From assembly GCA_025464695.1 (NCBI GenBank), contig JAODNQ010000077.1:1-6923 (forward strand): a stretch of 6,923 nucleotides of DNA, written 5' to 3'. This DNA is from Frankiales bacterium (GTDB lineage Bacteria; Actinomycetota; Actinomycetes; Mycobacteriales; SCTD01). Made by a program: the position numbers and the translations under genes. Position 1 is the stretch's first letter. Each line of letters opens with the position of its first letter. The notes under the pieces are model-generated. The model was not told where the DNA came from, did not search any database, and saw nothing but the letters and a program-made list of their open reading frames with translations. Of the stretch, positions 1-5,883 are shown piece after piece.

Positions 1-73
1 CACCGACGAGGGCTCGTCCGGCGACGGCCTCGAGCCGTTCGAGCGGGGTCCGGAGATCGCCGAGATCCGCTGA
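1..73 (+). CDS. C-terminal end of a probable DUF3710 family protein (5' truncated)
   Basis: An open frame enters from the left edge (codons from base 2) and ends with TGA at 71-73. It encodes 23 residues ending FERGPEIAEIR, rich in Gly, Asp and Glu. In actinobacteria a DUF3710 protein, of unknown function, usually sits directly upstream of the OB-fold and DUF3159 genes found next here (M. tuberculosis Rv2696c/Rv2695c region), and such proteins tend to have an acidic C-terminal tail. The identity therefore rests mostly on gene order, because only the tail is visible. The stop lies 24 nt before the next start codon, and the next gene's promoter falls in that gap. Confidence 0.55.
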   Translation, partial: TDEGSSGDGLEPFERGPEIAEIR

Positions 74-84
74 GCCGGCGGACG

Positions 85-90
85 TAGGCT
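85..90 (+). promoter_or_regulatory. Leaderless-type -10 element (TAGGCT) of the OB-fold/DUF3159 unit
   Basis: TAGGCT fits the actinobacterial -10 consensus TANNNT. Exactly 7 nt (91-97) separate it from the ATG at 98, the distance at which transcription normally starts, so the mRNA would begin at the A of the start codon. There is no Shine-Dalgarno-like purine run before this ATG and no clear -35 hexamer; both absences are usual for leaderless actinobacterial promoters. Transcription may also read through from the upstream gene. Confidence 0.55.
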
Positions 91-97
91 CGTCGTC

Positions 98-502
98 ATG
101 AGCAGCACGCCTGTGACGCAGACCGGCACCAAGGCACCGGGACGGTTCCGGCGGGCGCTCAGCCGGCTCACGGTCGACGAGCAGGAGATCGACAGCCGCG
201 ACCTGCGCGACGAGGCGGCGTCGGCGGGCGCCACCGCCGTCGTGCGCTGCACCCGCGGCGAGCCGGTCTGCGTCGCCGGCACCATCAGCGCCGTCGTGCT
301 GCGCCCGCGCGCCGGCGTGCCGACCCTGGAGGCCGAGGTCTACGACGGCACCGGCACCGTGACGCTGGTGTGGCTGGGCCGGCGCCGGATCCGGGGCATC
401 GACGCGGGCCGCAGCCTGGTCGCCCGCGGCCGCATGACCCACCACGACGGCCGCCCGGCCATCTACAACCCCGCCTACGAGCTGCGGCCGACGGGTGCCT
501 GA
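98..502 (+). CDS. Small OB-fold nucleic acid-binding domain protein
   Basis: This encodes a 134-residue soluble protein with no signal peptide or membrane segment. Residues 1-45 are a charged, probably alpha-helical N-terminal arm (RFRRALSRLT, then DEQEIDSRDLRDEA). Residues about 47-130 have the alternating beta-strand pattern of an OB fold: GTISAVVLRPR (61-71), the turn DGTGTVTLVWLGRRRI (83-98) and a closing GRPAIYNPAYEL segment (118-129). The arrangement resembles the OB domain of the tRNA_anti/RecG-wedge type, which binds single-stranded nucleic acid. The orthologous position in M. tuberculosis is Rv2694c. The ligand and cellular role are unknown, and binding nucleic acid is a family-level prediction. 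The ATG at 98 is favoured because it sits 7 nt after a TAGGCT -10 element, implying leaderless translation. The 3' end overlaps the DUF3159 gene by 8 nt, so the two are probably translationally coupled. Confidence 0.87.
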   Translation: MSSTPVTQTGTKAPGRFRRALSRLTVDEQEIDSRDLRDEAASAGATAVVRCTRGEPVCVAGTISAVVLRPRAGVPTLEAEVYDGTGTVTLVWLGRRRIRGIDAGRSLVARGRMTHHDGRPAIYNPAYELRPTGA

Positions 503-1169
503 GGCTCCCGGCCCCGCACCGTCGGCCTTCGTCGAGGCCTTCGGCGGCGTCCGCGGCCTGGTCGACAGCGCGCTGCCCGCCACGGTCTTCGTGCTCGCGC
601 GCCTGGCCACCGGGTCGCTCACGGCCGCCCTGTACGCCGCCGTCGGCGTCGGGGTCGTCGTGCTCGGCTACCGGCTGCTGCGCGGGCAGCCCCTGCAGCA
701 GGCGGTCAGCGGCTTCCTCGGGCTGGCCGTCGCGGTCGTGGTCGCCCGCGCCACCGGCACCGGCGAGGGCTTTTTCCTGCCGGGCATCCTCACCACCGCG
801 CTCACCGGCGTCGCCTTCGTCGTGTCGCTGGTCCTGCGCAAGCCCGCCGTCGGCCTGGCCCTGCAGGCCTACGACCCCGCGTACGAGGGCTGGCGCGACC
901 ACCCGCCCCTGCTGCGGGCGGTCGACCTCGCCACCGCCTTCTGGGCGCTCACCTTCTTCGTCCGCGCCGGCGTCGCGTACGCCGTCTACCGGCAGTCCGG
1001 CGACAACGACGGCGCGCTGCTCATCGTCATCAACACCGTGAAGTGGCCGCTGATCGTCGCGGCGGCGCTGCTCACCGTGGCGCTCGTGAAGCGGGCGGGG
1101 CCGCCGCCGGCCCGGGCCGCCGCGGAGCCCCTGCCCGACGCCCTGCCGGCGGAGCCGCCGCTCCCGTAG
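495..1169 (+). CDS. DUF3159 family integral membrane protein
   Basis: This encodes 224 residues starting with GTG at 495, inside the end of the OB-fold gene (GTGCCTGA; the TGA at 500-502 is the upstream stop). There is no strong ribosome-binding site, so translation probably depends on coupling to the upstream gene. I see six likely membrane helices, at about residues 24-39, 42-59, 71-87, 95-115, 143-163 and 174-198. A polar loop at 122-140 carries YDPAYEGWRDHP, and VINTVKWPL (178-186) lies in the last helix; these are typical of actinobacterial DUF3159 proteins (Rv2693c position). The tail after residue 200 is Pro/Ala-rich and probably disordered. There is no P-loop selectivity-filter motif of the Trk/Ktr/K-channel kind. 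The function is unknown; co-expression with an OB-fold protein and adjacency to potassium genes are the only clues. Confidence 0.85.
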   Translation: MPEAPGPAPSAFVEAFGGVRGLVDSALPATVFVLARLATGSLTAALYAAVGVGVVVLGYRLLRGQPLQQAVSGFLGLAVAVVVARATGTGEGFFLPGILTTALTGVAFVVSLVLRKPAVGLALQAYDPAYEGWRDHPPLLRAVDLATAFWALTFFVRAGVAYAVYRQSGDNDGALLIVINTVKWPLIVAAALLTVALVKRAGPPPARAAAEPLPDALPAEPPLP

Positions 1170-1180
1170 GAGCCGCGCTC
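1151..1180. terminator. Two small GC hairpins at the convergent DUF3159/ceoC junction
   Basis: GGAGC (1151-1155) pairs with GCTCC (1160-1164) around a 4-nt loop. GAGC (1170-1173) pairs with GCTC (1177-1180) around a 3-nt loop. GGAGCCGC occurs twice (1151-1158 and 1169-1176), so alternative pairings are possible. The hairpins span both stop codons of two convergent genes whose stops are only 9 nt apart. They may act as a compact bidirectional terminator, but they are short and have no U-tract, so the call is weak. Confidence 0.25.
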
Positions 1181-1868
1181 AGCCCAGGCGATCGGGGGAG
1201 ACCACGCCCGTGTGGCCGCCGAGCAGGCGGTCGAGCTCGCCCTCGACCTCCGCGGTCGCGACCAGCAGCAGCTCGTCGCCGCCCTCGAGGGCGGCGTCCG
1301 GCGTCGGGACGATCACGCGACCGTCACGCAGCACGGCCACCAGGGCGGCGTCGACGGGCCACGGGATCGAGCCCACGGTCTGCCCGACGATCGGGGCGTC
1401 GTCCGACAGCGTCAGCTCGACGAGGTTGGCCTGCCCCTGCCGGAACGTCAGCAGCCGGACGAGGTCGCCGACCGACACCGCCTCCTCCACGACCGCGGCG
1501 AGCAGCCGGGGGGAGGAGACGCTGACGTCGACGCCCCAGCTCTCGTTGAACAGCCACTCGTTCTTGGGGTGGTTGACCCGGGCCACGACGCGCTCGACGC
1601 CGAACTCGGTCTTGGCCAGCAGCGACACGACGAGGTTGACCTTGTCGTCACCGGTGGCCGCCACGACGACGTCGCAGGCCTGAGCCCGGGCGGCGACGAG
1701 GCTGTCGAGCTCGCAGGCGTCGGCCTGCAGCCACTCGGCGCCGGGCACGGACGCGACCTTCATGGCCCGGGTCTCGCGCTCGATGAGCAGGACCTGGTGG
1801 CCGTTGCCGAGCAGCTCGAGGGCGATGGAGCGGCCGACGTTGCCGGCCCCTGCGATGGCGACACGCAT
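1179..1868 (-). CDS. ceoC: TrkA-type RCK potassium-uptake regulatory protein (CeoC-like)
   Basis: This encodes 229 residues, a cytoplasmic NAD(P)-binding gating subunit of the Trk/Ktr/RCK family. The N-terminal Rossmann domain (TrkA-N, about 1-118) opens MRVAIAGAGNVGRSIA, with the GxGxxG loop at residues 7-12. The acidic residue ending the second strand is Glu30 (LLIERE), which typically contacts the nucleotide ribose. VVVAATGDDKVNLV (67-80) and VVARVNHP (94-101) follow. A TrkA-C (RCK-C) ligand domain covers about 145-210; in other bacteria such domains can bind c-di-AMP. E. coli TrkA is a single tandem-duplicated chain, whereas here the two halves are separate genes, as in M. tuberculosis ceoB/ceoC. 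The ATG overlaps the ceoB stop by 1 nt (TGATG) and has a perfect AAGGAGG ribosome-binding site. No Trk or Ktr membrane subunit is in the window. Confidence 0.92.
   Translation of the reverse strand: MRVAIAGAGNVGRSIALELLGNGHQVLLIERETRAMKVASVPGAEWLQADACELDSLVAARAQACDVVVAATGDDKVNLVVSLLAKTEFGVERVVARVNHPKNEWLFNESWGVDVSVSSPRLLAAVVEEAVSVGDLVRLLTFRQGQANLVELTLSDDAPIVGQTVGSIPWPVDAALVAVLRDGRVIVPTPDAALEGGDELLLVATAEVEGELDRLLGGHTGVVSPDRLG
1277..1296. repeat. 20-bp perfect palindrome centred on CTCGAG, inside ceoC
   Basis: Bases 1277-1286 (CGCCGCCCTC) are followed immediately by their exact reverse complement at 1287-1296. The site lies in the 3' part of ceoC, over codons for the Ala-Ala-Leu-Glu-Gly-Gly stretch around residues 192-197. 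A 17-nt stretch of it (1280-1296) recurs exactly at 6059-6075, also near the 3' end of a minus-strand gene. It could be a protein-binding site or an mRNA hairpin, or it may simply result from GC-rich codons for ALEGG. Confidence 0.5.
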
Positions 1869-2533
1869 CAGTCGTCCTCCTTCGGCCCGGCGGCGAACGC
1901 GTCGACGACGCGCTCGCGGTCCTCGATCTCGAGGGCGACGTGGACGAGGTCGCCCTCCTGGACGACGGTGCCGTCCTTGGGCAGCTGGGCGACGCCGAGG
2001 CGGGTGATGAAGACGCAGCGCACACCGGCGGCGGCCTCGAGCGAGGACAGCCGGGAGCCGATCCACTCCGGGGCGACGGCGACCTCGGCCAGGGCGACCC
2101 GGCCGCTGGGGTCGCGGTACTGCGACAGCAGGCCCTGGGGGAGCAGCCGGCGCAGCACCTGGTCGGCGGTCCACCGGACGGTGGCGACCGTCGGGATGCC
2201 GAGCTTCTCGTAGACCTCGGCGCGGCGGGCGTCGTAGATGCGGGCGACGACGTTCTCGACCCCGAACGTCTCGCGCGCCACCCGGGCCGCGATGATGTTG
2301 CTGTTGTCGCCGTTGCTGACGGCGGCGAAGGCGTGGGCGCCCTCGATGCCGGCCTCGACGAGGGTGTCGCGGTCGAAGCCGACGCCGCTGACCCGGCGCC
2401 CCTGGAAGGACTCGGGCAGCCGGCGGAACGCGCTGGCGTCCCGGTCGATGACCGCGACGTCGTGGTTGAGCAGCTCGAGGCTCTTGGCCAGGGCGCTGCC
2501 GACCCGGCCGCACCCCATGATCACGACGTGCAC
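1868..2533 (-). CDS. ceoB: TrkA-type RCK potassium-uptake regulatory protein (CeoB-like)
   Basis: This encodes 221 residues, the first gene of a two-gene RCK operon. The Rossmann TrkA-N domain (about 1-120) begins MHVVIMGCGRVGSALA, with the GxGxxG loop at residues 7-12. Asp30 (VAVIDRD) is at the nucleotide-discriminating position, consistent with NAD(H). NGDNSNIIAARVARETFGV (74-92) and VVARIYDARRA (95-105) are characteristic of the family. TrkA-C covers about 140-205 (IGSRLSSLEAAAGVRCVFI, then GTVVQEGDLVHVALE). Members form ring assemblies that gate potassium transporters in response to nucleotides. The start is GTG at 2533-2531, chosen because GGAGG lies 7 nt upstream and the Rossmann strand begins at once. 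The gene is divergent from the KimA-like permease, with 104 nt between start codons, matching the M. tuberculosis Rv2690c/Rv2691 arrangement. Its 3' end overlaps ceoC by 1 nt. Confidence 0.92.
   Translation of the reverse strand: MHVVIMGCGRVGSALAKSLELLNHDVAVIDRDASAFRRLPESFQGRRVSGVGFDRDTLVEAGIEGAHAFAAVSNGDNSNIIAARVARETFGVENVVARIYDARRAEVYEKLGIPTVATVRWTADQVLRRLLPQGLLSQYRDPSGRVALAEVAVAPEWIGSRLSSLEAAAGVRCVFITRLGVAQLPKDGTVVQEGDLVHVALEIEDRERVVDAFAAGPKEDD
1876..1882 (-). promoter_or_regulatory. Strong Shine-Dalgarno site of ceoC (AAGGAGG)
   Basis: Read on the minus strand the site is AAGGAGG, 7 nt before the ATG at 1868-1866 and inside the last codons of ceoB. This shows ceoC can initiate efficiently on the shared mRNA and fixes its start codon. 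Confidence 0.85.
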
Positions 2534-2540
2534 GAGAGGT

Positions 2541-2545
2541 CCTCC
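2541..2545 (-). promoter_or_regulatory. Shine-Dalgarno site of ceoB (GGAGG)
   Basis: GGAGG on the minus strand lies 7 nt upstream of the GTG at 2533-2531, which supports that start. This leadered initiation contrasts with the divergent permease gene, which has no such site. Confidence 0.8.
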
Positions 2546-2580
2546 AGCAGGGGGCCGGACGCGGCGTGAGGCCCGGCGCG

Positions 2581-2586
2581 ACGCTA
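2581..2586 (-). promoter_or_regulatory. Candidate -10 element of the ceoBC operon (TAGCGT)
   Basis: On the minus strand this reads TAGCGT, a match to TANNNT and the best one I see in the ceoB upstream gap. Transcription would start near 2574, giving a leader of roughly 40 nt that contains the GGAGG site. No clear -35 is visible. An 8-bp palindrome, GGGCGCCC (2591-2598), lies just upstream, between this element and the divergent promoter. The call rests on one hexamer. Confidence 0.35.
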
Positions 2587-2616
2587 CACGGGGCGCCCGC
2601 TCCGGCCCCGCGCCAC

Positions 2617-2631
2617 AGAGGCCTAGCCTCT
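2617..2631. promoter_or_regulatory. Candidate operator: 15-bp dyad over the permease -10
   Basis: AGAGGC (2617-2622) and its exact reverse complement GCCTCT (2626-2631) flank a CTA spacer, so the dyad covers the whole TAGCCT -10 hexamer (2624-2629). A regulator bound here would block polymerase at the permease promoter. The arms are only 6 bp, so chance cannot be excluded. Confidence 0.3.
2624..2629 (+). promoter_or_regulatory. Leaderless-type -10 element (TAGCCT) of the KimA-like permease
   Basis: TAGCCT matches TANNNT and ends 8 nt before the GTG at 2638, so transcription would begin at or within a base of the start codon. No Shine-Dalgarno sequence precedes that GTG. The layout matches the TAGGCT promoter at 85-90. 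It leaves no room for an upstream riboswitch. Confidence 0.55.
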
Positions 2632-2637
2632 CGAGAC

Positions 2638-4641
2638 GTGGCTGATGTGAACGACGTCCTCAAACGGCTCGTCATCGGCCGGGCGCTCCGGAGCGACAAG
2701 CTCGGCGACACCCTCCTGCCCAAGCGGGTCGCGCTGCCCGTCTTCGCCAGCGACGCGCTCAGCTCGGTGGCGTACGCCCCGGACGAGATCTTCCTGACCC
2801 TGGCCATCGCCGGCGCCACCGCGTACACGTTCAGCTGGAAGATCGCCCTCGTCGTCGCCCTGGTCATGGCCACGGTCATCGTCAGCTACCGGCAGAACGT
2901 GCACGCCTACCCCAGCGGCGGCGGCGACTACGAGGTCGCCACGGTCAACCTGGGCAAGTCCGCGGGCCTCACCGTGGCGAGCGCGCTGCTCGTCGACTAC
3001 GTCCTCACGGTGGCGGTGTCGATCAGCTCGGCTGCGCAGTACGCCGCCTCGGCCGTCCGGTCGCTCAACGGGCACGAGGCGGAGGTCGCCGTCCTCGCCA
3101 CCCTCTTCCTCATGACGATGAACCTGCGCGGGGTCAAGGAGTCGGGGACGGCCTTCGCGGTCCCGACCTACGTCTTCATGGTCGCGATCCTCGGGATGAG
3201 CGCCTACGGGCTGCTGCGGTTCGCCGCCGGCGACCTCCCCCCGGTGGAGAGCGCCGGGCTGACCATCGTGCCCTCCAGCGAGTACTCCAACGGCGTCACC
3301 GGCCTCGCCGGGGCGTTCCTGCTGCTGCGCGCCTTCTCCAGCGGATGCGCCGCCCTCACCGGCGTCGAGGCGATCAGCAACGGCGTGCCGGCGTTCAAGA
3401 AGCCCAAGAGCAAGAACGCCGCGACGACGCTCGGCCTGCTCGGCGTCATCGCGATCACGATGGTGCTCGGCGTCATCGCCCTGGCGAACCTCACCGACCT
3501 GCGCTTCGCGGAGGACCCCGCGACGCAGCTCATGCGCGACGGCCAGCTGGTCGGGGCCGACTACGTGCAGGACCCGGTCATCGGGCAGCTCGCCAAGGCC
3601 GTGTTCAGCGGGTTCTCGTTCGGCTTCTACGTCGTCGCCGCCGCCACCGGGATCATCCTGGTGCTGGCCGCGAACACCGCCTTCAACGGCTTCCCCGTGC
3701 TCGGCTCGATCCTGGCCCACGACGGCTTCCTGCCGCGCCAGCTCTACACCCGCGGCGACCGCCTGGCCTACAGCAACGGCATCGTGCTGCTGGCGGGGTC
3801 GGCCATCGTGCTGATCCTGGCGTTCGACGCCGAGGTCACGAAGCTGATCCAGCTCTACATCGTCGGCGTGTTCATCAGCTTCACGTGCAGCCAGACCGGC
3901 ATGGTGCGGCACTGGACCCGGCTGCTGCGCACGGAGAAGGACCCGGCGGCGCGGCGCCGGATGCGGCGGACCCGCGTGATCAACGCCTTCGGCCTGGTGA
4001 TGACCGGCTTCGTGCTCGTGGTCGTGCTCATCACCAAGTTCACCCGCGGCGCCTACATCGCCCTGATCGCCATGGCCGTGCTGTTCGTCGTCATGCGGGC
4101 CATCCGGAGCCACTACGACCAGATCCGCGCCGAGCTCGAGCCGGAGGAGACGAACCCGCCGCTGCCGAGCCGCAACAACGCCGTCGTCCTGGTGTCGAAG
4201 ATCCACGCCCCGACCCTGCGGGCCCTCGCCTACGCCAAGGCCACCCGCCCGCACGACCTCACCGCCCTGACGGTCGCCGTCGACGCCGACGAGGCGCGGG
4301 CGCTGCAGGACGAGTGGGACCGGCGCGGCCTCGACGTCCCGCTGACGATCATCGCCTCGCCGTACCGCGAGATCACCCGGCCGGTGCTCGACCACATCGC
4401 CGCGATGCGCCGCAGCAGCCCGCGCGACGTCGTGACGGTCTTCATCCCCGAGTACGTCGTCGGGCGGTGGTGGGAGCAGCTGCTGCACAACCAGTCGGCG
4501 CTGCGGCTCAAGGGCCGCCTGCTCTACCAGCCCGGGGTGATGGTGACGAGCGTGCCGTACCAGCTGCGGTCCTCGGACCGCCGGCGCGAGGAGGACGACC
4601 CGACCGCGGTCGCCGGCTCCACCCGTCGGCCCCAGGCGTGA
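2638..4641 (+). CDS. KimA-like (APC/KUP superfamily) potassium permease
   Basis: This encodes 667 residues: about 12 membrane helices (roughly 31-489) and a cytoplasmic C-terminal domain (about 512-642). It aligns, from memory, along its whole length with Bacillus subtilis KimA (YdaO), a K+/H+ symporter. Residues I recall as the KimA K+ site are kept: Asp39 and Tyr46 in SDALSSVAY, Asp120, Tyr121, Thr124 and Ser128 in LLVDYVLTVAVSIS, Thr241 and Glu244 in GCAALTGVEAISN, and Tyr407 in LYIVGVF. The tail keeps LLHNQSALRL (615-624); in KimA this region is UspA-like and tied to c-di-AMP inhibition. An external loop at about 285-318 is longer than in KimA. An ATG at 2566 would add 24 residues, but the GTG at 2638 is preferred because it follows the TAGCCT promoter and matches the KimA N-terminus. 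K+ transport is inferred; generic annotation would be APC family permease. The stop overlaps the next start (GTGA). Confidence 0.9.
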   Translation: MADVNDVLKRLVIGRALRSDKLGDTLLPKRVALPVFASDALSSVAYAPDEIFLTLAIAGATAYTFSWKIALVVALVMATVIVSYRQNVHAYPSGGGDYEVATVNLGKSAGLTVASALLVDYVLTVAVSISSAAQYAASAVRSLNGHEAEVAVLATLFLMTMNLRGVKESGTAFAVPTYVFMVAILGMSAYGLLRFAAGDLPPVESAGLTIVPSSEYSNGVTGLAGAFLLLRAFSSGCAALTGVEAISNGVPAFKKPKSKNAATTLGLLGVIAITMVLGVIALANLTDLRFAEDPATQLMRDGQLVGADYVQDPVIGQLAKAVFSGFSFGFYVVAAATGIILVLAANTAFNGFPVLGSILAHDGFLPRQLYTRGDRLAYSNGIVLLAGSAIVLILAFDAEVTKLIQLYIVGVFISFTCSQTGMVRHWTRLLRTEKDPAARRRMRRTRVINAFGLVMTGFVLVVVLITKFTRGAYIALIAMAVLFVVMRAIRSHYDQIRAELEPEETNPPLPSRNNAVVLVSKIHAPTLRALAYAKATRPHDLTALTVAVDADEARALQDEWDRRGLDVPLTIIASPYREITRPVLDHIAAMRRSSPRDVVTVFIPEYVVGRWWEQLLHNQSALRLKGRLLYQPGVMVTSVPYQLRSSDRRREEDDPTAVAGSTRRPQA

Positions 4642-5867
4642 CGGGTCCCGTGGAGGACCTCGAGCTGGTCCTCGGGCAGGTGGCGGCGGGCGGTGCGTGC
4701 GTGGCGCGCTCCCCGGACGGCCGCGTCGTCTTCGTCCGCCACGGCCTGCCGGGCGAGCGGGTGCGGGCGGTCGTCACCGGCGGGACCACGAAGTACCTGC
4801 GCGCCGACGCCGTCGAGGTCCTGGACGCGTCCGAGCACCGGGTGGAGCAGCCCTGCCCCTACGCGCGGCCGGGCCGCTGCGGTGGCTGCGACTTCCAGCA
4901 CGTCGCGCTGCCCCACCAGCGGGTGCTCAAGGCCGCCCTGGTCGCCGAGCAGCTGTCGCGGCTCGCCGGCGTCGCCTGGGAGGGCGAGGTCGAGCCCGTC
5001 CCGGGCGACGACGAGGGCCTGGGCTGGCGCACCCGCACCTCCTTCTCGGTCGGCGCCGAGGGCCGCCTCGGCCTGCACCGCCACCGCTCGCACGACCTCG
5101 AGCTGCTCGACCGCTGCTTGATCTGCGCCCCCGGGATGCCGCCCGTGCTCGACCTGCCCTGGCCCGGCGCCAGCGCGGTCGAGGCCGCGACCACGGAGGC
5201 GGGCGACCAGCGGGTGGTCCACGTCGAGGGCAGGCCCAGCGACCTGCCCGACGTCGACGCCGGGCTCGTGGTGGGCGGCCGGCGGCTGCGGTCGCCGCAC
5301 GGGCTGTCGCACACCGTCCGCGGCCGCCGGTACGAGGTGTCGGCCGGCGGCTTCTGGCAGGGGCACCGCGGCGCCGCCGACCTGCTCTCCGACGTCGTGC
5401 TGTCGTGGCTCGACCCCCAGCCGGGCGAGTCCGCCGTCGACCTGTACGCCGGCGCGGGGCTGTTCGCGGCGCTGCTCGGCGACGCCGTGGGGGAGGCGGG
5501 CCGCGTGCTGGCGGTCGAGAGCGACCCGCGGGCCGCGGCGGACTGCGCTCGCAACACGGCCGACCTGCCGCAGGTGAAGGTCCGGACCGAGGGGGTCGAG
5601 CCGCAGCTGGTGCGGCGGCTCGGGTCGCCCGACCTCGTCGTGCTCGACCCGCCGCGCAGCGGGGCCGGGCTCGACGTCGCCCGGGCGCTGTCCGGGCTGC
5701 GGCCCCGGGCCCTGGCGTGGGTGTCGTGCGACGCGGCGTCGTTCGCCCGCGACCTGCGGGTGCTGCTCGACGCCGGGTGGTCGCTCGAGCAGCTGCGCGG
5801 CTTCGACGCCTTCCCGATGACCGAGCACGTCGAGACCGTGGCGCTGCTGTCTGCGCCGGTGTTCTAG
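4638..5867 (+). CDS. TrmA/RlmD-like class I SAM-dependent RNA (uracil-5-)-methyltransferase
   Basis: This encodes 409 residues, predicted to methylate C5 of a uridine in tRNA or rRNA. Residues about 7-63 form a TRAM-like OB domain. Cys73, Cys81 and Cys84 (CPYARPGRCGGCDFQH), with Cys160 or Cys163 as fourth ligand, match the [4Fe-4S] motif of RlmD/RumA. The catalytic domain shows GGFWQGH (237-243), the SAM-binding VDLYAGAGLF (267-276), acidic VESD (293-296), DPPRSGAGLD (337-346), the nucleophile Cys364 in SCDAASFARDL, and PMTEHVE ending in the probable base Glu399. All key residues are present, so it should be active. The substrate uridine cannot be told from sequence. GTG at 4638 overlaps the permease stop by 4 nt, implying coupling; GTG at 4650 is an alternative. 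The M. tuberculosis counterpart position is Rv2689c. Confidence 0.92.
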   Translation: MTGPVEDLELVLGQVAAGGACVARSPDGRVVFVRHGLPGERVRAVVTGGTTKYLRADAVEVLDASEHRVEQPCPYARPGRCGGCDFQHVALPHQRVLKAALVAEQLSRLAGVAWEGEVEPVPGDDEGLGWRTRTSFSVGAEGRLGLHRHRSHDLELLDRCLICAPGMPPVLDLPWPGASAVEAATTEAGDQRVVHVEGRPSDLPDVDAGLVVGGRRLRSPHGLSHTVRGRRYEVSAGGFWQGHRGAADLLSDVVLSWLDPQPGESAVDLYAGAGLFAALLGDAVGEAGRVLAVESDPRAAADCARNTADLPQVKVRTEGVEPQLVRRLGSPDLVVLDPPRSGAGLDVARALSGLRPRALAWVSCDAASFARDLRVLLDAGWSLEQLRGFDAFPMTEHVETVALLSAPVF

Positions 5868-5883
5868 CGGGCACACCGCCCCC

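Noticed and set aside
1212..2213. 333-codon plus-strand frame opposite ceoB and ceoC
   Set aside because: It lies over two clear RCK genes with perfect ribosome-binding sites. The translated product is low-complexity and crosses the ceoB/ceoC junction.
2566..2637. ATG at 2566 as the permease start
   Set aside because: The 24 extra residues would include the -10 element, have no KimA counterpart, and lack a ribosome-binding site. GTG 2638 fits the leaderless layout.
2534..2637. ydaO/kimA-type c-di-AMP riboswitch upstream of the permease
   Set aside because: The gap is only 104 nt and the likely transcript starts at the GTG, leaving no leader RNA. I see no conserved riboswitch core.
2623..4488. 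621-codon open frame on the minus strand opposite the permease
   Set aside because: It is antisense to a full-length permease with conserved transport motifs. Its product is a Gly/Arg/Asp/His-rich string with no recognisable domain, a normal by-product of very high GC3.
3345..4637. Possible N-terminal extension of the methyltransferase (open frame back to 3345)
   Set aside because: This frame is open only because of GC bias. The upstream part is an Arg/Gly/Ala-rich shadow of the permease, and the TRAM-like domain starts right after the GTG at 4638.
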